A DNA stretch of 43,339 bases from positions 1 through 43,339 of the forward strand of contig NZ_JAATJW010000018.1 in assembly GCF_011800755.1 (NCBI RefSeq), given 5' to 3'. Shown here in pieces: positions 9,390 through 17,474 of the stretch. The stretch is from Listeria valentina. GTDB taxonomy: Bacteria; Bacillota; Bacilli; Lactobacillales; Listeriaceae. Under the pieces are notes generated by a model that saw only the letters and a list, made by a program, of their open reading frames with translations, was not told where the DNA came from and made no database searches. The stretch's first letter is position 1. Every line of letters begins with the position of its first letter. The translations under genes were made by a program, and so were the position numbers.

Positions 9390-10337
9390 ATGGATAAAAA
9401 ATTGTTGCTCCACGATGTTGGTGAGAGTGTAGATTTATTCTTGTTGATTAAATCAAGTACAAAGGGAATTGCTAGTAACGGGAAGCCTTTCTTGACGCTC
9501 ATGCTGCAAGATAAATCTGGCGAAATTGAAGCAAAGTTGTGGGATGTCTCTGAAGAGGATGAGTCAGCTTATGCGGCGGAACAAATTGTACACATTGCTG
9601 GCGAAATTCAAAATTATCGTGGGAGAAAGCAACTTAAAATTCGGCAGATTCGCCTTGCAACACCACTTGATAATGTGAGTGCCGCAGATTTGATGGAAAC
9701 GGCTCCGCTCGACAAGGAAAAGATTGCGGATGAAATTACGCAATACATTTTTGAAATGAAAAATGCGAACTTGCAACGGATTACGCGTTCGCTAATTAAA
9801 AAATATCAAGATGCGTTTTATGAATATCCGGCAGCAATGCGACATCATCACGAGTTTGTCTCTGGATTAAGTTTTCACGTGGTTTCGATGCTGAGGCTGG
9901 CGAAAGCTATTTCGGATCAGTATCCAAGTGTCAATCGAGATTTGCTGTATGCAGGAGTGATTTTGCATGACCTTGGCAAGGTGATCGAACTTTCTGGCCC
10001 GGTTTCAACTTCTTATACGCTCGAAGGGAATTTGATTGGGCATATTTCGATTGTTGTCGAAGAAGTCAGCAAGATGGCGGAAGAGCTGAAAATCGAAGGA
10101 GAAGAAGTTGTCGTATTGAAGCACGTCCTTCTTGCTCACCATGGTAAAGGAGAATGGGGCAGTCCGAAGCCACCACTCGTTCGTGAAGCTGAGATTTTAC
10201 ACCAAATTGATTTGATGGACGCGACGATGAACATGATGGATAAGGCGCTTCGCCATACGAAGCCAGGTGAGTTTTCGGAACGGATTTTTGGTCTTGAAAA
10301 TCGCTCGTTCTACCGCCCAAATTTTGATGCTGAATAA
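9390..10337 (+). CDS. yhaM: 3'-5' exoribonuclease YhaM
   Basis: This 315-residue protein has an N-terminal OB fold (about 10-110, with [19 protein letters not shown]) and a C-terminal HD metal-dependent domain ([17 protein letters not shown], then ILHDLGKV, then the downstream [10 protein letters not shown]). This is the fusion that defines YhaM, a 3'-5' exoribonuclease that trims RNA ends and can act on ssDNA. Its place behind yhaO-yhaN is the same in Bacillus. The start follows GAAGGCAGG. A terminator follows directly. Confidence 0.95.
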   Translation: MDKKLLLHDVGESVDLFLLIKSSTKGIASNGKPFLTLMLQDKSGEIEAKLWDVSEEDESAYAAEQIVHIAGEIQNYRGRKQLKIRQIRLATPLDNVSAADLMETAPLDKEKIADEITQYIFEMKNANLQRITRSLIKKYQDAFYEYPAAMRHHHEFVSGLSFHVVSMLRLAKAISDQYPSVNRDLLYAGVILHDLGKVIELSGPVSTSYTLEGNLIGHISIVVEEVSKMAEELKIEGEEVVVLKHVLLAHHGKGEWGSPKPPLVREAEILHQIDLMDATMNMMDKALRHTKPGEFSERIFGLENRSFYRPNFDAE

Positions 10338-10347
10338 TGAAATGGAA

Positions 10348-10383
10348 ATGCGTGGATACTTTGGTATCTGCGTATTTTTTTTG
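10348..10383 (+). terminator. yhaM terminator
   Basis: ATGCGTGGATAC (10348-10359) pairs with GTATCTGCGTAT (10364-10375) through Watson-Crick and G-U pairs, and eight T follow. Confidence 0.85.
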
Positions 10384-10391
10384 CAGCACGA

Positions 10392-10406
10392 TGGAAGCGC
10401 TTTACA
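10392..10406 (+). promoter_or_regulatory. Imperfect cre-like site (CcpA) over the xyl -35 box
   Basis: TGGAAGCGCTTTACA contains the AAGCGCTT core of catabolite-responsive elements, but the right arm is one base longer than the usual 14-bp cre. It overlaps the -35 box (10401-10406), where CcpA binding would block transcription, as expected for a xylose operon. Confidence 0.5.
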
Positions 10407-10429
10407 AAATAACCGGAAACGTGTATGAT
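10401..10429 (+). promoter_or_regulatory. xylA promoter
   Basis: TTTACA (10401-10406) and TATGAT (10424-10429) are spaced 17 nt, near-consensus for sigma-A. Confidence 0.8.
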
Positions 10430-10444
10430 AATAAAGTAAATAAG

Positions 10445-10469
10445 TTAGTTTGTTAAACCAACCAACTAA
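10445..10469 (+). promoter_or_regulatory. XylR operator (xylO)
   Basis: TTAGTTTGTT (10445-10454), a 5-nt spacer, and AACCAACTAA (10460-10469) form an inverted repeat with one mismatch. It matches the known Gram-positive XylR operator pattern and lies just downstream of the -10 box. No xylR gene is present nearby, so the repressor must act from elsewhere. Confidence 0.85.
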
Positions 10470-10501
10470 AAAGAATTGATTTTAAAGGAGGATGTGGGCA
10501 C

Positions 10502-11815
10502 ATGAGTTATTTTCCACAAATAGAAAAAATCCAATTTGAAGGGAAAGAAACACGAAATCCATTTGCATTTCGTCATTATAATGCATCCGAAGTCGTTTTA
10601 GGGAAAACTATGAAGGAACATCTTCGGTTTGCGGTGGCTTACTGGCATACGATGACTCAAGATGGGAGCGACCCATTTGGAATGGCAATAAACGAACGTT
10701 CTTGGTTTGGCAAGTCGGAAATGGAAACCGCAAAAAATCGCGTTGAAGCTTTCTTTGAGATTCTTGAAAAATTAGGGGTTGAGTACTTCTGTTTTCATGA
10801 TGTCGATATTGCGCCAGCGGGCAATTCGCTTGAAGAGTTTATGGCGAACCTTGACGAAATCACGGATTTAATTAAAGTGAAAATGGATGAAACGGGCATC
10901 AAATTGTTGTGGAACACAGCTAATATGTTTTCGCATCCACGTTTTAATAATGGTGCGGGATCGACTAATGATCCAGAGGTTTATGCGTATGCGGCAGCTC
11001 AAGTGAAAAAAGGACTGGATATTTCGAAAAAATTAAATGGGCAAAATTATGTCTTTTGGGGCGGTCGTGAAGGTTATGAAACGCTTTTAAATACGGATAT
11101 GAAATTTGAACAAGACAATATCGCACGTCTTTTCAAGATGGTCATCGCGTATGCTGAAAAGATCGGTCACAAGCCGCAATTTTTAATTGAACCAAAACCA
11201 AAAGAGCCTTCGAAGCACCAGTATGACTTTGATGCGGCGACAACGATGGCGTTTATCAAAACTTACGGGCTTGAAGGCGACTTTAAATTAAATTTAGAAG
11301 CCAACCACGCGACGCTTGCGGGGCACACATTTGAGCATGAATTGCGTGTTGCACGTGAATACGAAGCTCTTGGTTCAATTGATGCCAATCAAGGCGATTT
11401 GTTACTTGGATGGGATACGGATGAATTTCCAACGAATGTCCTTGATGTGACACTTGCAATGTATGAAATTTTGGAAAATGGTGGGATCGCACCTGGTGGC
11501 ATTAATTTTGATGCGAAAGTAAGACGTTCTTCGTTTGAAATGGAAGATTTGTTACTCGCTCATATCGCGGGAATGGATACTTTTGCTCGTGGGCTCAAGG
11601 CGGCGGCAAAATTACAAACGGATGGTTTTCTTAAAGAGGTCACCGCGAATCGTTATGAGAAGTGGAGAGAGTCGGAAATCGGGAAGGCGATTCTTTCGGA
11701 TAAGGAAGATTTGGAATCTTTAACGCGTTATGCGTATGAACATGGGGATGGGATTCAGTTGAAATCAAGCCATATCGAACACGTGAAATCGCGTTTGAAT
11801 GATTACTTGGTTTAG
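10502..11815 (+). CDS. xylA: Xylose isomerase
   Basis: This 437-residue class II xylose isomerase converts D-xylose to D-xylulose. Visible landmarks are FCFHDVDIAP with the catalytic His near residue 99, FWGGREGYETLLNTD, and the metal-binding stretches LIEPKPKEPSKHQYD and LNLEANHATLAGH. Length and motifs are complete. It follows AAAGGAGG. It forms an operon with xylB 16 nt downstream, behind a XylR operator and a cre-like site. The pair interrupts the usual yhaM-prsA neighbourhood, so it was probably gained or kept as a lineage-specific sugar module. Confidence 0.97.
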   Translation: MSYFPQIEKIQFEGKETRNPFAFRHYNASEVVLGKTMKEHLRFAVAYWHTMTQDGSDPFGMAINERSWFGKSEMETAKNRVEAFFEILEKLGVEYFCFHDVDIAPAGNSLEEFMANLDEITDLIKVKMDETGIKLLWNTANMFSHPRFNNGAGSTNDPEVYAYAAAQVKKGLDISKKLNGQNYVFWGGREGYETLLNTDMKFEQDNIARLFKMVIAYAEKIGHKPQFLIEPKPKEPSKHQYDFDAATTMAFIKTYGLEGDFKLNLEANHATLAGHTFEHELRVAREYEALGSIDANQGDLLLGWDTDEFPTNVLDVTLAMYEILENGGIAPGGINFDAKVRRSSFEMEDLLLAHIAGMDTFARGLKAAAKLQTDGFLKEVTANRYEKWRESEIGKAILSDKEDLESLTRYAYEHGDGIQLKSSHIEHVKSRLNDYLV

Positions 11816-11831
11816 GAAAGGAAGTTGACGG

Positions 11832-13328
11832 ATGGGATATGTGCTGGGGATTGATCTTGGAACGAGTTCGCTAAAAGGGATTGTTATGAATAAGCTTGGG
11901 GATGTTGTTGCGGAAGCATCTAGCGCATATGAGATAGATTCACGGGCGCCGGGTTTTTCGGAGCAGCAGCCGGAATACTGGAAGAAGGCTTGTGAGGCTG
12001 TGCTCGCGCAGCTTAGTGCGGAAGCGCCAAACTTTGGAACGGAACTTGAGGCGATCAGCTTTTCTGGCCAGATGCATTCACTTGTCGTGCTAGATGAGGC
12101 GCTTACTCCCGTTTATCCGGCAATTTTATGGAATGACGTACGAACCACAAAGCAGTGCCAAGAGATTACGGAGCGCTTCGGTAAACAAATTCTTGAAATT
12201 ACCAAAAACAGGGTTCTTGAAGGATTTACACTTCCTAAGATCTTATGGTTGCAAGAAAATGAGGCAGAGACTTGGAACAAAGTTCGCCATATTATGCTAC
12301 CGAAGGATTATTTGGCTTTTGTTTTGACGGGCGAACTGCACACGGAATATTCGGATGCTGCGGGGACGCTTCTGTTCGATGTCGAGAAAGCGGAATGGTC
12401 CGAGGAAATCTTGAACGAATTTGGAATTGATCGGGACTTTTTGCCACCAGTTGGTTCGTCGCTTGAGCAAGTCGGCATCGTGAAGGAAAGCTATAGAGAG
12501 CGCTTTGGCTTGAGGCAGGCTGTGAAGGTTTATGCTGGTGGGGCAGACAATGCTTGTGCGGCTTTCGGAGCGGGACTTGTAAATGATGAAGCAGCGCTCG
12601 TTTCACTTGGGACCAGTGGCGTTTTTAGCTCGTTTGAGCAAGGGCTATCAAATTATCAAGGGAAACTCCACTTTTTCAACCATGTGCTTCCAGAAGCCAA
12701 TTATTCCATGGGTGTGACGCTTGCGGCCGGAAGTTCGCTAAACTGGTTTAAAAAGGCATTTGGAAAAGGAAAGTCATTCGAGGAACTGCTTCGTGATGTT
12801 CGACTCGTGGCGCCGGGTAGTGAAGGCTTACTTTTTACACCTTACATTGTAGGGGAGCGCACGCCTCATTTTGACTCAGGAATTCGGGGAAGTTTTATTG
12901 GAATTGATACAAGGCATGAACTGAAACATTTTGCGCGAGCTGTTCTTGAAGGAATCACTTTCAGTTTGAAGGATTCGCAAGTTTTGATGGAACAAGCTAA
13001 AAATAAGCGGTTTCAACGGATTATTAGTGTTGGCGGCGGAGCAAAAAATTCGGACTGGATGCAGATTCAAGCGGATGTGTTTAATGCGGAAATGGTGCGG
13101 CTTGAAGTGGAACAAGGTCCCGGGGTTGGTGCGTGCATGATTGCTGCTCTTGGTTGTGGCTGGTTTGATTCGCCTGAAACGTGTCGGGAAGTTTTTGTCC
13201 ATTATAAGGAAGAAAAATTTATACCAAATCCAGAAAATGTGGCTCGCTATGCTCAATTCTATTCGATTTATCGTGAAATTTATCCGGCGACAAAAGAGTT
13301 ATCTCATGAACTTTTGGATGTGTTATAA
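11832..13328 (+). CDS. xylB: Xylulokinase
   Basis: This 498-residue FGGY-family kinase phosphorylates D-xylulose to xylulose 5-phosphate. The N-terminal phosphate loop is GIDLGTSSLKG, the substrate region has SGQMHSLV, the hinge has GGADNACAAFGAG, and the C-terminal nucleotide site has SVGGGAKNSDWMQ. It starts 16 nt after xylA behind a GGAAGG-like site and ends at a terminator. No transporter or xylR accompanies the pair, so xylose uptake must depend on genes elsewhere. Confidence 0.96.
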   Translation: MGYVLGIDLGTSSLKGIVMNKLGDVVAEASSAYEIDSRAPGFSEQQPEYWKKACEAVLAQLSAEAPNFGTELEAISFSGQMHSLVVLDEALTPVYPAILWNDVRTTKQCQEITERFGKQILEITKNRVLEGFTLPKILWLQENEAETWNKVRHIMLPKDYLAFVLTGELHTEYSDAAGTLLFDVEKAEWSEEILNEFGIDRDFLPPVGSSLEQVGIVKESYRERFGLRQAVKVYAGGADNACAAFGAGLVNDEAALVSLGTSGVFSSFEQGLSNYQGKLHFFNHVLPEANYSMGVTLAAGSSLNWFKKAFGKGKSFEELLRDVRLVAPGSEGLLFTPYIVGERTPHFDSGIRGSFIGIDTRHELKHFARAVLEGITFSLKDSQVLMEQAKNKRFQRIISVGGGAKNSDWMQIQADVFNAEMVRLEVEQGPGVGACMIAALGCGWFDSPETCREVFVHYKEEKFIPNPENVARYAQFYSIYREIYPATKELSHELLDVL

Positions 13329-13336
13329 GTTTTTGA

Positions 13337-13370
13337 AGCAATCAGTGGTTGTATCGCTGATTGCTTTTTT
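13337..13370 (+). terminator. xylAB terminator
   Basis: AGCAATCAG (13337-13345) pairs perfectly with CTGATTGCT (13357-13365) and is followed by a T-run. Confidence 0.9.
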
Positions 13371-13443
13371 GATGAGCGGGTAAAGATAAAAATACATTCG
13401 TACGATGTTAGAAATCTAATGATAAGGAAATGAGGGGTTTTAG

Positions 13444-13893
13444 ATGGCGAAGTTATATCCGTATTTAAGTTACGCTAATGCGAAGGAGGCTTTGGCTTAT
13501 TATGAAGAGGTATTTGGTGCAACGAAGATTATGCGTGTACCTGTTGGAGAAGAGCAGGCAGATGCTTTCGGTATAGAGAAGGAGCATCTCGAAGATACGA
13601 CGATTCATGCAAGTTTCACTATCCTTGGAGCAGAGTTGTTTTGCTCGGATAATTTTAAAGGAGATCTCGTTAGGGGCAATCAAATTTGGCTGATGTTAGA
13701 TGTGAATAGTGAAGATGAGGAAGCTGTTCGAAAGGCCGACATGTTTTTTGAACGCGTTCAAGATTCAGGAACTGTAAATGTAACAATGCCTTATGTTGAA
13801 CAATTCTGGGGTGGGAAAATGGGGCAATTTATCGATCAGTATGGCATTGGTTGGATGCTCCACTCGCAACCTTATTCGAAATTACCGAACTGA
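13444..13893 (+). CDS. VOC superfamily protein (PhnB/YjdN-like)
   Basis: This 149-residue protein starts LYPYLSYANAKEALAYYEEVFGATKIMR, the typical opening of the PhnB-like glyoxalase/bleomycin-resistance/dioxygenase fold, and ends WGGKMGQFIDQYGIGWMLH, its typical close. These are small dimeric metal-site proteins with diverse activities; the substrate is not predictable. It is a single-gene unit between the xyl terminator and a bidirectional terminator. A short palindrome TCGTACGA (13398-13405) precedes the gene, but no clear promoter was identified. Confidence 0.88.
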   Translation: MAKLYPYLSYANAKEALAYYEEVFGATKIMRVPVGEEQADAFGIEKEHLEDTTIHASFTILGAELFCSDNFKGDLVRGNQIWLMLDVNSEDEEAVRKADMFFERVQDSGTVNVTMPYVEQFWGGKMGQFIDQYGIGWMLHSQPYSKLPN

Positions 13894-13942
13894 ACTTACA
13901 GAAATAAGTAGTAAAGAAGATAGTTTTATCATTTCAGGCGTC

Positions 13943-13978
13943 AAAAAAGCACCAGCTCACTTGAGCTGATGCTTTTTT
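13943..13978. terminator. Bidirectional terminator between the VOC gene and prsA
   Basis: An A-run, the stem GC-CAGCTCA / TGAGCTG-GC and a T-run make a symmetrical hairpin that can end both the plus-strand VOC gene and the minus-strand prsA. Confidence 0.9.
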
Positions 13979-13987
13979 CAGTTATAC

Positions 13988-14866
13988 TTATTTACTTTTA
14001 GAGCTGTTGCTTGAAGTATATTGACTGAAAGCATCTTTCAAGTCTTTATCTTCAACTTTAATGCCAGCATCTTTATAAACTTTCTTCAATGCTTTTTGCA
14101 TGTTTTCTTGCGTTACTTGTGAAGCGATATAAGCCTTTTTCACAGCTTTTTTATCTTGTTCGAATGTTGTTTTCTTAGCAGGTTTTACCATTTCAATAAT
14201 GTGGTAACCATATTGAGATTTGACTGGAGCACTGATGTCACCTTTTTTCTTAAGCGCATAAGCAGCTTTTTCGAAAGATTCATCCATTTTTCCAGGACCA
14301 AAAGCAGGAAGTAAACCACCATCAGATTTTGTGCTTGTATCTGTTGAATATTCCTTAGCTAGATCTTCAAATTTCGCGCCATCTTTAAGTTTCTTTTCAA
14401 CTTCTTTAGCTGTATCTTCTTTTTCAACTAAGATATGACGAACTGTGATATCTGGTTGCCAAGTTTTGTAATAAGCTTTAAGTTTTTTGTCAGTTACTTT
14501 GACATTATCTTCGGTAGCTTTTTCAACAAGCATGTTGTACTTGATGTTTTCTTTAAAGCTATCCTCTGTTAAACCACTTTGCGCAAGAACACTAGCGAAT
14601 TGATCACCATATTGATCTTTATACGTTTTAACCTTTGCATTCACTTCTTTATCGGTAACCTTGTATTTTTTATCAAGGACCTTTTCAAAAGTAAGTTGTT
14701 GAACCGTTTGGCTGCCATACTTATCTTTCATTGCATCGTATAATTCGTCTTTTGTGACATTGCCATCGTCTGTTTTAACAACATCTCCGCCACTTCCGCA
14801 CGCTGTAAGTCCAACAACTGCAAGCGCAGAAACGATTCCAAGCGCTGCTTTCTTTTTAATATTCAT
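13988..14866 (-). CDS. prsA: PrsA foldase lipoprotein (peptidyl-prolyl isomerase)
   Basis: This 292-residue lipoprotein has a signal peptide ending in the lipobox LTAC with lipid-modified Cys23. An N-terminal chaperone region follows, then a parvulin-type PPIase domain at about 140-228 (VRHILVEKED, DGGLLPAFGPGKMDESFE, SQYGYHIIEM), and a charged C-terminal tail rich in Ser/Lys. It folds secreted proteins on the outer face of the membrane. Position between yhaM and hit/ecs matches the Listeria prsA2 locus; prsA2 is needed for maturation of virulence factors in L. monocytogenes. No PrfA box is evident upstream here. Binding site is AAGGAG. Confidence 0.95.
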   Translation of the reverse strand: MNIKKKAALGIVSALAVVGLTACGSGGDVVKTDDGNVTKDELYDAMKDKYGSQTVQQLTFEKVLDKKYKVTDKEVNAKVKTYKDQYGDQFASVLAQSGLTEDSFKENIKYNMLVEKATEDNVKVTDKKLKAYYKTWQPDITVRHILVEKEDTAKEVEKKLKDGAKFEDLAKEYSTDTSTKSDGGLLPAFGPGKMDESFEKAAYALKKKGDISAPVKSQYGYHIIEMVKPAKKTTFEQDKKAVKKAYIASQVTQENMQKALKKVYKDAGIKVEDKDLKDAFSQYTSSNSSKSK

Positions 14867-14995
14867 TTAAAAAATACACACTCCTTAAGTTGATCGAATA
14901 AATTCTCTGTATCCAAGTAATATCATACCACAAATTATTGAAAAAATGACCAGAAAACAAAAATCTAATAGTTTTTTAATTTTCTTCCCATCTAA

Positions 14996-15535
14996 TTAAT
15001 CAGAAATTAAAACCGAATAACCACGTTTCGCTTCCTCGATATAACACCTTTTCGGTAAGTTGCGTAGATTGCTCGCGAGTATAAAAGCTGGATAGCTCAT
15101 TCCAAAATGAACCGCCATTAAAATTAGGAAAACAGGTGAATTCCAAATAGGAACCATCATCATCCAAAAAATCAGTAGCAATAAAATAACAAAAAAAGGG
15201 AAAAGCAAGGAAAATAGGTAGTTCTTTTTTGGCATGATATTTTGCACTTTGATTTGAATACATGGCAGTATATAAAATCGACGAACGAGTTGAATACGGA
15301 TGCTCGATCGATATTTAAAAGAAGCTAAGATATAAAGTACTTTATGAAGCGGATAAATAAAAAGTAGTGCTAGAAATGAGATTCCATTATATTCCGGAGA
15401 AAAATCTCCTGGAACAAAAAAATTGTGAACAAGAAATAAAAGGCAAAGCATGAAAAACCAGCTTAATACCCCTTTTAGAATCATGCGGTGATAGGTATCA
15501 CGGCGCACTGTGTTCACAGATTTCAAACAACGCAT
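14996..15535 (-). CDS. DUF3267 family membrane protein
   Basis: This 179-residue protein has about four membrane segments and the layout of DUF3267, a family annotated as putative zincin-like membrane peptidases. In the second membrane segment, where family members usually carry an HExxH-type motif, this protein reads HKVLY (residues 64-68). The first His remains but the Glu and second His are gone, so it may not be a working metalloprotease. It has its own promoter and sits between prsA and the YtxH gene as in Listeria genomes. Function unknown. Confidence 0.75.
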   Translation of the reverse strand: MRCLKSVNTVRRDTYHRMILKGVLSWFFMLCLLFLVHNFFVPGDFSPEYNGISFLALLFIYPLHKVLYILASFKYRSSIRIQLVRRFYILPCIQIKVQNIMPKKNYLFSLLFPFFVILLLLIFWMMMVPIWNSPVFLILMAVHFGMSYPAFILASNLRNLPKRCYIEEAKRGYSVLISD

Positions 15536-15573
15536 TACTTCGTTCCCCCAATAATGTTCAAGATTGTATAAGT

Positions 15574-15602
15574 ATTGTAGTCCCTATAGCTAGTGATTTC
15601 AA
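15574..15602 (-). promoter_or_regulatory. Promoter of the DUF3267 gene
   Basis: Read on the minus strand, TTGAAA (15602-15597) and TACAAT (15579-15574) are spaced 17 nt, 39 nt before the ATG. Confidence 0.75.
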
Positions 15603-15654
15603 CCCTTTTTGGAAAATTTTTTCTGTTGAATAAAAATAGTTTACAGAAAGGGAA

Positions 15655-15700
15655 CAAAAATATAAAAATACCTAGTTTCTATGGAGATCAGAAACTAGGT
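15655..15700 (-). terminator. Terminator of the YtxH gene
   Basis: A perfect 11-bp stem (ACCTAGTTTCT 15670-15680 with AGAAACTAGGT 15690-15700) has, on the minus strand, a T-rich run behind it. Confidence 0.85.
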
Positions 15701-15707
15701 CATGGCC

Positions 15708-16073
15708 TTACTTATTATCTTTTTTTAACGTCTTTTCAAGATCGGCAATGGTCCGCTGCATATCTTTGATTTCATCTTTCAAGCGTTTTTTCTCGGGTTC
15801 CATTTCTTCGTTCCACTTGGAAACAGAATCCATAATATCACTTGAAACATCTTTGATTAAAGTAGAACCTTCAGTTCCGAGCACTTGAATGGACTGTAAC
15901 AGTTCGTTAGCATTATATGCCAATTCTTTTAAGACAACAGAAGCCTCACCTGATTTTTCAACAATATCAGATCGAAGTTCTCGACCAGATTTTGGTGCAA
16001 ACAAGATGGAAGTCACAGCTCCTGCAGCTGCACCGATAACTGCACCTAAAAATAGCGATTTTTTATTCATCAT
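15708..16073 (-). CDS. YtxH domain protein
   Basis: This 121-residue protein has one N-terminal membrane segment rich in small residues (LFLGAVIGAAAGAVTSILFAP) followed by KSGRELRSDI, the YtxH/GvpP-like signature, and a cytoplasmic helical tail. I choose the ATG at 16073 (MMNKKS) because AAGGAG lies 6 nt before it; a further upstream ATG at 16088 overlaps that site. Homologues such as Bacillus YtxH or YhaH are stress- or envelope-linked small proteins. The gene lies between hit and its own terminator on the minus strand. Confidence 0.88.
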   Translation of the reverse strand: MMNKKSLFLGAVIGAAAGAVTSILFAPKSGRELRSDIVEKSGEASVVLKELAYNANELLQSIQVLGTEGSTLIKDVSSDIMDSVSKWNEEMEPEKKRLKDEIKDMQRTIADLEKTLKKDNK

Positions 16074-16138
16074 GACCAGCTCCTTCAATTAATAACCAAC
16101 TTTTATTTAAGTAAGGAAAACGAACGACAGCTTAAAAA

Positions 16139-16561
16139 TTAGCTAAGCTGTTCACGTATTGCCACTGCACGCTCTTTAAATTCCTCATCATTATAAGTAC
16201 CTGAGTTATCTTTCCAAATCAATCCAAAATCATCTTTTTTCGAATAGCGTGGAATAAGATGAACATGACAATGAAAAACCGTTTGAGAAGCGATTTCTTC
16301 ATTATTATTCAAAATATTCATCCCCTCAAGTGGAAAAGCTGCTTTTAAAGCATTAGCAATTTTTGGAATACGACGGAAAAGTTCCGCAGCGGTTTCAGGC
16401 GGCAAATCAAAAATATTACGGACATGTTTTTTGGGGATAACAAGTGTGTGCCCTTTAGTAACTTGACTTAAATCAAGAAAAGCCAACACTTGATCATCTT
16501 CATAAACTTTCTCAGAAGGAATTTCTCCTCGAACAATCTTACAGAAAATACAATCATCCAC
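16139..16561 (-). CDS. hit: HIT family nucleotide hydrolase/transferase
   Basis: This 140-residue histidine triad protein begins DDCIFCKIVRGEIPSEKVYEDD, with the CxxC seen in many bacterial HITs. It contains the active-site triad HCHVHLIPR, whose middle His attacks the substrate phosphate. I choose GTG at 16561, which gives the conserved VDDCIFC start behind AAAGGTGG; the upstream ATG would add residues that include this site. It is divergent from ecsA, exactly as in Bacillus (hit-ecsAB). Likely hydrolyses nucleoside phosphoramidates or adenylylated molecules. Confidence 0.93.
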   Translation of the reverse strand: MDDCIFCKIVRGEIPSEKVYEDDQVLAFLDLSQVTKGHTLVIPKKHVRNIFDLPPETAAELFRRIPKIANALKAAFPLEGMNILNNNEEIASQTVFHCHVHLIPRYSKKDDFGLIWKDNSGTYNDEEFKERAVAIREQLS

Positions 16562-16673
16562 AAGGAACGCCACCTTTCTTTTCATTCAGAATCCTCTATT
16601 CTTAATTTACCATAAAAAAAACGGAAAAGCATGTAATAGAGATAAATAATTATGAGAAGTTTATGCTTAAATA

Positions 16674-16682
16674 TGCTATTAT
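16674..16682 (+). promoter_or_regulatory. ecsA extended -10 promoter
   Basis: TGCTATTAT (TG at 16674-16675, TATTAT at 16677-16682) is an extended -10; the -35 region is weak. It lies 43 nt before the ecsA ATG. Confidence 0.5.
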
Positions 16683-16724
16683 TAAACTAGTCCAATCACA
16701 AATAAAAAAGGAGGCTGTAATAGA

Positions 16725-17474
16725 ATGCCTTTACTAGAAGTAGAACATCTGACAGGCGGCTACACCAAGCGACCAGTCTTAAAAGATATTTCTTTTGAAA
16801 TCGATGAAAAACAAATCATTGGCCTTATTGGTTTAAATGGTGCGGGAAAAAGTACAACGATTAAACATATTACGGGACTTATGCAGCCCAAGGAAGGACA
16901 TATCCGAATTAATGGGCATGAACTAACCGATGATGTTGAAGCGTACCGGTCGCAATTTTCCTATATTCCGGAGACGCCAATTCTTTATGAAGAATTAACA
17001 CTTTATGAGCATCTCGAACTGACTGCAATGGCTTATGGTCTTTCTAAGGAAGAGTTTGAGTCAAGAATGATGCCACTTCTAAAAGAATTTCGGCTTGAGA
17101 AAAAACTAAACTGGTTCCCAGCTCATTTTTCAAAAGGAATGAAACAAAAAGTGATGATCATGTCTGCTTTTTTAGTGGAACCCAAACTTTATATTATTGA
17201 CGAACCTTTTGTCGGACTTGATCCACTAGGAATTCAATCGCTTCTCGGTTGGATTCGAGAAATGCGCGATAAGGGCTCAAGCATTTTGATGTCGACTCAT
17301 ATTCTCGCGACAGCAGAAAAATATTGCGATGCGTTCATCATTTTGCATCAAGGAGAAATCAGAGCGCGTGGAACGCTCGAAGAACTTCAAGCTCAATTCG
17401 GGATGGACGGAGCATCTCTTGATGAGATTTATATCCAGTTGACGAAAGAAGAAGCTGAAGATGAAGAAATTTGA
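16725..17474 (+). CDS. ecsA: ABC transporter ATPase EcsA
   Basis: This 249-residue ATPase has Walker A GLNGAGKST (residues 36-44), the signature FSKGMKQKVMIM and Walker B LYIIDEPFVGLD followed by MSTH. The full sequence matches EcsA of Bacillus/Listeria. It partners EcsB. In Bacillus Ecs loss impairs intramembrane protease RasP, secretion and competence; in Listeriaceae and staphylococci it is linked to envelope homeostasis. It starts behind AAAAGGAGG and overlaps ecsB by 14 nt. Confidence 0.95.
   Translation: MPLLEVEHLTGGYTKRPVLKDISFEIDEKQIIGLIGLNGAGKSTTIKHITGLMQPKEGHIRINGHELTDDVEAYRSQFSYIPETPILYEELTLYEHLELTAMAYGLSKEEFESRMMPLLKEFRLEKKLNWFPAHFSKGMKQKVMIMSAFLVEPKLYIIDEPFVGLDPLGIQSLLGWIREMRDKGSSILMSTHILATAEKYCDAFIILHQGEIRARGTLEELQAQFGMDGASLDEIYIQLTKEEAEDEEI

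Noticed and set aside
13141-13383. 80-residue frame overlapping the end of xylB
   Set aside because: It is an out-of-frame shadow of xylB that runs into the terminator and has no recognisable domain.
14867-14995. PrfA box before prsA
   Set aside because: No TTAACA-N2-TGTTAA-like palindrome is visible upstream of prsA, although the L. monocytogenes orthologue prsA2 is reported to be PrfA-influenced.
15000-15263. Alternative minus-strand frame inside the DUF3267 gene
   Set aside because: It overlaps the membrane-protein frame, lacks a binding site and has no consistent hydrophobic pattern; it is a shadow, not evidence of frameshift.
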